DNA from: Trematomus loennbergii
Lineage: Eukaryota; Chordata; Actinopteri; Perciformes; Nototheniidae
Assembly: GCA_012861695.1 (NCBI GenBank)
Contig: JAAOOA010000086.1
Location: 4,857,293 to 4,921,292, forward strand
Direction of reading: 5' to 3'
DNA: 64,000 bases
Shown here: positions 56,437-64,000 of the stretch, piece after piece
Position numbering within the stretch: position 1 is the first letter of the stretch
Layout: every line of letters begins with the position of its first letter
Position numbers and translations under genes: made by a program
Notes under the pieces: generated by a model
What the model was told of the DNA's origin: nothing
Database searches by the model: none
What the model saw: only the letters and a program-made list of their open reading frames with translations

Positions 56437-56687
56437 TCTGTGGAAGCCGTAATACTGTAAAAAGTACGACTAATCATTTTAGCCGGCCCGGCTAAAATAA
56501 CTGGATGGCCTACCTGCCTGTCAGCCTTCCATCTGTGCACAAACTTATCTCGTGCCCTCATTGGTCATGTGCGCGTTCGTGTGTGTTGGAGGAGGGGCTC
56601 TATAAGGAAGTGGCAGATTTTCTCCGGTTGTGTATTTTCAAATTCTAGCGATCTCGAGACGGTTTCTCAAACTTACCTACCCCACCT
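56437..56687. mobile_element. TTAA MITE (AGGTGGGGTAGG family), right part only
   Basis: Begins abruptly at CATCTGTGGAAGCC and runs to the normal right end ACCCCACCT before TTAA (56688-56691). It abuts the THAP element copy at the very TTAA that the intact THAP copy has at about 24507-24510. Confidence 0.8.
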
Positions 56688-56691
56688 TTAA

Positions 56692-57311
56692 CATGAAGTA
56701 ACATTAAGTAACCCAAAATGTTAAACAGTAAGAGTAGTAGTCATATTTCGTGAACCCTTTGAAGAGTACTGTCACACCAGTGTGATCATTCTATAATACA
56801 CCGTTTAAGCCCAGATGCCCCGGTGGAGAAATGCTAACACTAATGCTACATTAGCATCGGCGATCTTTTCTACTTCATGCTATCTGCACAAATGGTTGAC
56901 ATTGAACATTAAAAAGATCAGGCAGTTCAGGGAGAATCAAAGGAAGGCAGGCAGGCAGGCAGCTTTGCATGACATTCTTCTGTACGTGTTTCATTGTGGT
57001 GATAGTGAGGGTAGTCAATCCCTTTTTTGGCAAGACAGTAGTGACGGCCATTTTAGTGACGTGTGTTGTTGTGAGAGACCAGAGATGTAGTTCATTGAGC
57101 GTTTCACACAAAAAAATGTGTTACTTCACGGTTTTACAACACATTTAAAAAAAATGTACTTGAAAGATATATGTGATATATGTGTAATTTGTGGCACAAT
57201 TAAAATGGGATCGAAAGATAATCTTTCTCTCGCCATTGACTTCAATACATAATTTTTCCGAAATAAGGTCCCATGGAGGTTCACCAGAAGGGGAGGGACT
57301 TCGCCTCTCTA
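56692..57311. mobile_element. THAP-type element, truncated second copy
   Basis: Collinear with 24511-25114 (ACATGAAGTAACATTAAGTA ... GGGACTTCGCCTCTCTA). The left half, including the THAP exon, is missing. Confidence 0.85.
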
Positions 57312-58365
57312 TTTGAAACTTCCACAGTTTGAGCGGGTCTCCTCCTGCGCAGCTGCTGATCACTCTGTCTATATGTCTGCTCCAGGAGTTATGGATTAAT
57401 ATCGGGATCCTTTTACATCTACACATTAAATATGAGCAGCGGGACGTCAACAGAGAACAGAAGACTTGAGATCTGGTGAGTCCTGCAACTGTAATGTAGT
57501 TAAACGTGTTTAGATAATCCTTAGTTTGGGAATGTTTTATTTTGTATTTAAGGTTACGTTTCTTCTTCTAGTTCAGTGAGTTGTGGTCATACAGTGATGA
57601 GACGTATACTGTACATATGGAATCTGTAGAATCTCAGCTTTCATATGATACGTTTGTGCAGATAGCATGAAGTAGAAAAGATCGCTTTAGCCAGTTATGT
57701 GCTAAAGTAGCGTTAGCCCGTTTTCGCTAAGTGCTGATTTGCTTGGTGTTAGACTTGTGTTTTGTTAGGTAACAATGGTTAATATCGTCAGTTAGCTGAG
57801 TTTCTTCCCGTTGAGTGGGTATGCATCATTAATAGGTTGTACAATGTTAAGAAGCCCTGAGGTGCTGTTGCTTGCAAGATGTTGCGCCTGCCCCGGCGGG
57901 GGAAACCGGGCTTAACAGGTATCAAGGTGGCTGCTAACATTAGCTTACAGCTTCTTGCAGTGCTGCCGCCACCCTCTTGTCTCCAACGCGGGACAATTAC
58001 ACATAAACATGCAGCAGGGTGTCACAGTGTTGTCGCCAAGTTTATTGTAAAGTTTCACAGCTTTCTTACAGCGGAATCCAGTTTGTTAATGTTCAGTAGC
58101 CAACAGCTAGCATAGCATAAACGGCTAACCGCTAACGTTTGGCTAACTTGCTAGTTAGCTCTGCTCTATATAATACAAGCTAACATGACTAGCTAATGTC
58201 ACAGTCTATGAAATTAAAATAGTTTTTGTAATACTACATCATACATGCTTGGTCCAAATCACTGCTAAAATAATTATTTTTAACACAATTATTATTATAG
58301 TAGCCTATGTATTTGTTTTGCATTTTTATTACACTTGGCATAAACTATTTTAGTTCATCAATTAA

Positions 58366-58888
58366 AGTTAGGGTAGGTAAGTTTGAGAAACCAGCTCGAG
58401 ATACACTTTTTGTTATATTCCATGGAATGCTCTTAAAGGTGGGGTAGGTAAGTTTGAGAAACCGGCTCGAGATACACTTTTTGTTATATTCCATGGAATG
58501 CTCTTAAAGGTGGGGTAGGTAAGTTTGAGAAACCGGCTCGAGATACACTTTTTGTTATATTCCATGGAATGCTCTTAACATCCCGATAGCAATGAATATC
58601 TTAAGTGCTTTGACAAAAAATCCATAAAATAATTTCATCTGTGGAAGCCGTAATACTGTAAAAAGTACGACCAATCATTTTAGCCGGCCCGGCTAAAATA
58701 ACTGGATGGCCTACCTGCCTGTCAGCCTTCCATCTGTGCACAAACTTATCTCGTCCCCTCATTGGTCATGTGCGCGTTCGTGTGTGTTGGAGGAGGGGCT
58801 CTATAAGGAAGTGGCAGATTTTCTCCGGTTGTGTATTTTCAAATTCTAGCGATCTCGAGCCGGTTTTCTCAAACTACCTACCCTACCT
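58366..58888. mobile_element. TTAA MITE with three tandem left ends
   Basis: The left 71 bp of the AGGTGGGGTAGG family occurs three times in a row, starting at 58366, 58437 and 58508. Each copy ends at an internal TTAA that also forms the start of the next. Only the third continues into a full element to 58888, followed by TTAA. Confidence 0.9.
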
Positions 58889-59444
58889 TTAAGAACGGGA
58901 GAATGAAAATAATGATTTGTGGTAATCAAAAACAAGGTATTTAATGAATACTTTGAATATTAATGACTAAAGAAATACATTTGAAAATGTATAGTAAAGA
59001 AACACTCAGCCATGCATTAAATAACATAGGAAAAGAATAAGGGTAATTTTGATACAAACGTGATTTTTATTCAAAAAGTAAGAAATATTTTGTATTAATT
59101 ATATTTGGTGTTGATCAAAAACAGGTTAATTGAGGAATACCTGGAATCCTGAATGATTAAAGTAATTTATTGCAAAGATATTTACAATTTAAAACTAATT
59201 CGGGTCACTTTGACGCATGTTGGTTGTATGTTGTGTAACAAAGGGTTAACATGACAGCTGTGATGTTCACTCTTTTGACAGAGCACCAGTGGACAGTGAA
59301 GACTATGGAAGAGAATATGTGATGGCTTTGTGTGGAAAGCTGCTGAAGCCAGCTGGTGACTCCTCATCAGTCTCTCCAGGCAGCAACCAGCTATTCTTCT
59401 TCCATCTTGCAGATGAAAATACTTTGATATGTGAGTAATTTGGG

Positions 59445-59632
59445 CCCCAACCCCAAATTGCACCCAATGCTGCGCATTGGTGTGTGGATGTGAGTGAATG
59501 TGTTACCTCTGATGGTTAGCTCCAGCCATCAGTGTATGAATGTGTGTGAATGTGATATGTGGTGTAAAAGCGCTTTGAGTAGCCTGCTGACTAGATAAAG
59601 CGCTCTACAAGTACAGTCCATTTACCATTACA
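59445..59632 (+). mobile_element. SINE 3' part
   Basis: The body ATGTGTGTGAATGTGATATG and tail AAAGCGCTCTACAAGTACAG then TCCATTTACCATTA are typical of a widespread teleost SINE. It is inserted in an intron of the BEN-like pseudogene. The 5' end is unclear. Confidence 0.65.
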
Positions 59633-60585
59633 AATATGTTTTGTTGCCATTAGAAACACACTTGCATGACTATTATATTATATCTCCAGTGTTTGAAATA
59701 TAGCAAAGCATTCAAGTTCATTTAATGGTACAGGTACAATAGTTGTAATTTACCTTGTTTTAATCCGTCTCTTTCAGAAATGTAAAACACCCTGGCCAAG
59801 TATACCCTTACTGGGAAGGGGAAAACAGCAGAGGTCAAGAACCAACTTGACCGGAGAAAGTGAATGCCATTATAGGTACAGATATTCTGTATTAATGTTA
59901 TCATTATGAATGGATTTCAATCTAATATATTGTCTATATTATCAAGTATTAAATCCCATGCTTCCTTCCTGTTTTGAAAGACACGGTGAGAGAAAAATAT
60001 CCGGGTACCGAGGTCAGCGCGATCCGGGCCCTGCTGCGGAGGAAATGCAACAATGAGAGCTACAAAAACAACGTTCCTCCTAAGTGATGGCCGCCATTTA
60101 TTTTATTTAGACTTTGCAAGTCCATAAATGACGTGAGTCAGTTTAACCATCATGTTTTGTTAATTGTTCAATTTATTCAAGTATAAACACGTTTTTTGGT
60201 TTGTTGTAAATGTTTTTATGTCATTAAAATTATGTTTTTCCCAAAATTGAAGTGCAATTTGTCATGAAACAGAATAGCACACTTGGTGTGTACTTAAGTG
60301 GTATCCGGAAGTAGCTTAAAGTGTATGTGAAGTATAATAGTGATGTATTGTAAGTATGCTTCTGTAGCACATAACCCATTACTTGCAGTGGTAACAGTAT
60401 TGTACTTAAAATACACTTCTATTCTGTAGTATAAGCAGTGATACCATACACTTCTACTCTACATTATAGTATAATAACATTATACTTAAAATACATGGAT
60501 TTATGGTGGGAACAAGACATGGGAACAAATCAATGACTGGAAGTGTCAGAACTTTCTCCAATTAAACAAAGATAAAACTGAGGTA

Positions 60586-61269
60586 ATGGTTTTTGGAGCC
60601 AAGGCAGAACGTATAAAAGTTAGCGCTGAGCTTCAGTCTGCAATGTTCAAAACAACAGATAAAGCCAGAAATCTAGGTGTAGTCATGGACTCTGACCTGA
60701 GTTTCAACAGTCACATTAAAACAATTACTAAATCAGCCTACTATCACCTTAAGAATATATCTAGGATTAAAGGACTAATGTCACAGCAGGATTTGGAAAA
60801 ACTTGTCCATGCTTTTATCTTTAGTAGACTGGACTACTGTAATGGTGTCTTTACAGGTCTCACTAAAAAATCTATTAGAAAGCTGATTCAGAACGCTGCT
60901 GCTCGAGTCCTCACTGACACTAAGAAAGTGGATCACATCACTCCTGTTCTGAATACTTTACACTGGCTTCCTGTGTGTCAAATAATTCATTTCAAAATAC
61001 TGCTGCTGGTTTATAAAGCTTTGAATGGTTTAGGCCCAAAATACATTTCTGACCTCCTGCTAAATTATGAACCATCCAGAACTCTCAGGTCTTCAGGGAC
61101 TGGTCAGCTTTCTGTCCCCAGAGTCAGAACTAAACATGGAGAAGCAGCGTTCAGTTATTATGCTCCAAATATCTGGAACAAACTCCCAGAAACCTGCAGG
61201 TCCGCTGCAACTCTTACTACTTTTAAATCCAGGCTGAAGACTTTTCTTTTTGCCGCTGCTTTTAATTGA
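60586..61269 (+). CDS. LINE reverse transcriptase C-terminal part, intact 227-codon frame
   Basis: Reads VMVFGAKAERIKVSAELQS, LGVVMDSDLSFNSHIKTIT, QKNAAARVL-like QNAAARVLTDTKK, HWLPVCQIIHFKILLLVYKA and WNKLPETCRSAATLTTFKSR. This is the thumb and C-terminal tail of L2-like LINE RT, downstream of the missing YADD motif. It is open but cannot act without the upstream domain. Confidence 0.85.
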   Translation: MVFGAKAERIKVSAELQSAMFKTTDKARNLGVVMDSDLSFNSHIKTITKSAYYHLKNISRIKGLMSQQDLEKLVHAFIFSRLDYCNGVFTGLTKKSIRKLIQNAAARVLTDTKKVDHITPVLNTLHWLPVCQIIHFKILLLVYKALNGLGPKYISDLLLNYEPSRTLRSSGTGQLSVPRVRTKHGEAAFSYYAPNIWNKLPETCRSAATLTTFKSRLKTFLFAAAFN

Positions 61270-61641
61270 ACTATTCACATCTTAAACTGCACTGTAACTT
61301 TTATCCATGTATTTTTTTATTTTATTATCTTTGCTTTTTAATGACTGTTTTTAAATGCCATTTTCTTAATGTCTTTCATTTTTTGTAAAGCACTTTGAAT
61401 TGCCTTGTGTTGAAAGGTGCTATATAAATAAACTTGCTTTGCTTTGCCTTACTACTAAGCAGCTTCTGCCACAATAGGGTCAGCTATCTGGAAACTATTA
61501 AGCACAGTGGGCCAGATGTAAGAAGAAGCCCTGTCATTTTTATTTATGGTAAAAAGCCCCACATTTGACCTCATCTGTATTAATTGTCTCATATTAGAAA
61601 CTTGTTTACAGACTCAGGGTAACAAAAAACAACTTAAATTA

Positions 61642-62168
61642 CAGGGTATCCGCGGGGTCTTAAAAAGTATTAAAAGTTGATAAATCAATTTAGCGAAAAT
61701 GAAGGCTATTAAAAAGTATTAAACGGCATTTTCCAAGGTATTACATTTTGTAGCTTGTTTTCAATAAGTATATAAATTGTCCAAAGAGGTTGTATTCTAC
61801 AGTCTGCCTGAATGTAATCATTGCGTAGGTGTGTAGTGTGATTCTGTGTAGTTTATTTATGGCATCCCGTTGGATTTGACGTCATCTGAACAGGACATCG
61901 CACGCTCACTGCTTGATAGCGCGCAAAGTTCCGTTTACGCCGGTTGTTAAACAACATCGTTATGGGAAAATGCAAGTCTGCATCCAAATGGTTGGAAGAT
62001 AAGGAGGAAGGACAATCAATACTGTATATAGTAAATGTGAGGTAAAGTGTGTCGCCAATGTAACCGGTTAAAACTCAAAGTGGCGATGAGGTCTTAAAAT
62101 GTACGGAAAGGGTTTTAAAAAAGGTCTTAAAAGGTATTACATTTGACTTCAGGATTCCTGCATATACC
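61642..62168. mobile_element. Probable non-autonomous DNA element with CAGGGTATCC end
   Basis: The left end CAGGGTATCCGCGGGGTCTT and a right end with AGGATTCCTGCATATACC enclose repeats of GTCTTAAAAAGTATTAAA. This is a pattern of teleost hAT-like MITEs. No clear target duplication was found. Confidence 0.5.
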
Positions 62169-63390
62169 TTGTCACATGATTCACTAGGAATTTCTCAACA
62201 TCTATTGGCAGACACAAGCCTTTCATATCAATCAATAAGAGATTTTTTGGACCAAGCACTAATCAAAATATTGACACTGAAAGCGTTTAAAAAAGAAGTA
62301 TGAGGAAATGTAATTTTCCTTGGGAATTTCTCAGATGTTTCTTCCCTTCTGTGATTCATCATTCTCCACCGAAACCTCAATAACATGCAAGTCATGATGA
62401 GCTTTTGTAGCCTGTGTAAATGTGTGAAGCGACATGCTTGGTCTGGTGCTCAGGTTTTATGTGGCAATGTGTCTCCTCTGAGCACGGTAGTCCATTTGTG
62501 CCTACAATCAATGAACTGCAGATATGCCTGTTCAATACTATTATTAAGACATGGCTATAACAATGGTATGTTAGTGACCAAAAGATATTCAATTAACCTT
62601 CATATTTCACGGATAAAAGCAGCAACTCTTTACATTTCAAGCTGGAACTAGAGAATATTTCACATTTTTGCTTAAAACTCAATATTTCCAGTAAGTTTAA
62701 TAAATAAATGATAGGAATAATACATTTAATTGAACATCTAGATCTTAACATCTACGAGATGGATTAACCTGAAATGTTGAACATGACATGGATGATCTCC
62801 TGACCTTTATCTCTGGCATGAAGTTAAAATGTATGGCGATGTAAATAACTTATAAATAACTTATAAATAGATTGACATTTCATTTATTGCAGACATTCCT
62901 GATCCTCTCAGGATCATTTGTATTAACTTTATTGATCCCTTCAATTTTCATCTAGCGGCTGATGTTAGCATGCTAACATATTAGACTAAGATGTTGAACA
63001 TTGTTAGCTTTAGTCCTGCAAAACATAAACATGTTAGTATATAAATGTTAGCATTCATCTTGAGAACTACACCTTTTCTATATACTCTGCAGAGTAATAA
63101 ATGAATGTCAGACTGGTTGACATTTTGTTTAGTGTAATTGTTGACTTGTAAACATTGCAATACACTCTAGGGGAGACACTACAGGGTAAATTTCACTAAT
63201 ACATATCACCATCAAAATACCCCTGTTAATAACTTTTTTTAATTAGAAGTTTTCTGAATGTGCAAATGCGACACTATTTTATGCTAACTTTACAGTAATC
63301 TACAGACGCAAATGAAGTGTTGTAAAATAAACACATCATTGTTTATTTTGGATGGCCTTTCCACTAAAGTCGGAATGAAGATATGCTATG
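62169..63390. other. Stretch without supported gene
   Basis: AT-rich, no recognisable element. The open frame at 62385-62651 shows no motif. Confidence 0.55.
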
Positions 63391-63392
63391 GC

Positions 63393-64000
63393 CAGGGGCG
63401 GCGGGTACTGTAGACTAGGGAAGGCTAAGCCTTCCCAAATATTGTTGTCACTGCATCCTGGTCAAATTCAAATATAATGTATAATGTTTGTGTCTTTGAA
63501 ATTTGGGCTGCTATGCAGCCACCAGTAAACTGTACTACGAAGCCAGTTCAACATACCCTGGATATGTTTGAGTTATCTTATCTAACCCTAACAAACGAGA
63601 TCTCGCTAAGCGGTCCCACGATGCTGGTTATCAACTCGGTAAATCAATCAACCGAGGGTTTCTCTGTCCGTCTGAGAGCGCGTTCAAGGGTTACCCCTTG
63701 CAACATTTGACCAATCACAAACATGGACAAGCGTACTGACAGCGCAGCGTCATACTTCATTAATGAAAATGAAACTATAATATTAGACAAATATGACGAA
63801 GTTAAACTTTAAACATCCATGACTTAAACACTTTATCCAGGATAAAAGCCACATTGCATATGCAAGGTGAATACAGAACAGCTGGTTAAAAAATAAATAA
63901 ACTACCTTGAGTGTTTGAATGCGTAGGCCTACATTAACAGGTTTATGATATCACTGCCTCATCTAAGACACGAGTGATCTGACCTTAATTACATTTGAGT
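63393..64000 (+). mobile_element. Harbinger-like element fragment, runs off the window
   Basis: 63523-63700 matches the reverse complement of 16383-16540. CAGGGGCGG at 63393 may be the end of another element. The right end lies beyond the window. Confidence 0.45.

Larger units (their letters stand above)
57432..60087 (+). pseudogene. Degenerate element-borne gene with BEN-like C-terminus
   Basis: Four exon-like pieces on the plus strand with plausible splice signals. 57432-57475 reads MSSGTSTENRRLEI and ends in a GTGAGT donor. 59282-59430 reads VDSEDYGREYVMALCGKLLK and NQLFFFHLADENTL, then a donor. 59778-59875 reads AKYTLTGKGKTAEVKNQLD, with a stop at its start and a frame slip at RRK/VNAI. 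59981-60087 reads DTVREKYPGTEVSAIRALLR then RKCNN and ends PPK-stop. The last two join across the intron to LD..K.NAIIDTVREKYP, which resembles the C-terminal part of a BEN domain (a DNA- and chromatin-binding fold). Middle exons were not found. The gene sits in the 5.6-kb insertion, and its first exon and flanks recur at 30881-33317. Confidence 0.45.
54945..60505. mobile_element. 5.6-kb composite insertion in LINE with AGTATACTT-rich subterminal regions
   Basis: LINE sequence stops near 54945 and resumes near 60520. Both inner ends (54955-55860 and 60280-60500) are rich in AGTATACTT/AAGTACACTT motifs, and short GTTCCCA sequences appear inverted at the junctions. The interior carries a degenerate multi-exon gene (57432-60087), a truncated THAP element, copies of a TTAA MITE and a SINE. 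Exact termini and target duplication are uncertain. Confidence 0.65.
51700..61450 (+). mobile_element. L2-like LINE (CR1/L2 group), nearly full length, broken by two insertions
   Basis: Order along the element: 5' region with a possible ORF1 start (51776), apurinic endonuclease domain, linker, reverse transcriptase and 3' end. RT pieces at 54640-54935 show [13 protein letters not shown] (palm motif A) and GVPQGSIL (motif B). The YADD region is lost at the 5.6-kb insertion. RT resumes at 60520 with a 227-codon open frame. The 3' end CTATATAAATAAACTTGCTT plus CTTTG repeats (to 61450) is shared with the copy at 44030. A MITE (53785-54617) and a composite (about 54945-60505) interrupt it. It is inactive as it stands. 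Confidence 0.88.

Noticed and set aside
56249..56437. Short cysteine-containing minus-strand frame (FMYEVSECNNVYAKNPD)
   Set aside because: It looks somewhat protein-like but is only about 60 codons, with no partner exon or known motif, inside a composite transposon.

Overview
The window is nuclear DNA of a bony fish, most likely a percomorph teleost. It holds three multi-exon vertebrate genes with GT-AG introns, all on the minus strand, inside sequence dense in teleost-type mobile elements (hAT, piggyBac-like and TTAA-specific elements, Harbinger-like and THAP elements, an L2-like LINE, tRNA-derived SINEs). No prokaryotic gene, rRNA, tRNA gene or CRISPR array was seen.

Layout. At 1-589 lies the end of a hAT-type transposon with a BED zinc-finger remnant. 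From 836 to about 7.3 kb is ddx6, encoding the DEAD-box RNA helicase of P-bodies and mRNA decay; ten coding exons are present and the C-terminal exon(s) lie left of position 1. From 7946 to 12717 is a six-exon trypsinogen gene. From 14396 to about 29.1 kb is lipe, the hormone-sensitive lipase gene, with twelve proposed coding exons. From 29.16 kb to the right edge I see no convincing host gene. That half is nested transposons: a 6.1 kb composite with long inverted ends (29.16-35.29 kb), several hAT copies with exact 8-bp target duplications, MITEs with TTAA duplications, and a 9.7 kb LINE (about 51.7-61.45 kb) broken by an 0.8 kb MITE and a 5.6 kb insertion. The insertion carries a degenerate gene that looks like a BEN-domain protein gene.

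The three host genes are not a functional unit. ddx6 acts in cytoplasmic mRNA repression, trypsin is a secreted digestive protease, and lipe hydrolyses stored lipid.

Main observations. (1) All ten ddx6 exons are open and phase-compatible, but trypsin carries a net -1 and a net +1 indel and lipe four single-base deletions, several at conserved catalytic motifs and in short homopolymers, with splice sites and flanking codons intact. Consensus sequencing error is the likeliest cause; recent pseudogenisation is the alternative. (2) A promoter/first-exon cassette of a BEN-like gene occurs in two mobile elements with different termini. (3) Two MITE families with different ends share an internal module of about 400 bp. 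(4) TTAA-targeting elements are nested in one another, including a 71-bp tandem series of one MITE end. (5) The outer inverted repeat of the composite begins within about 60 bp of the proposed lipe first exon. All family assignments were made by eye; no database search was run.
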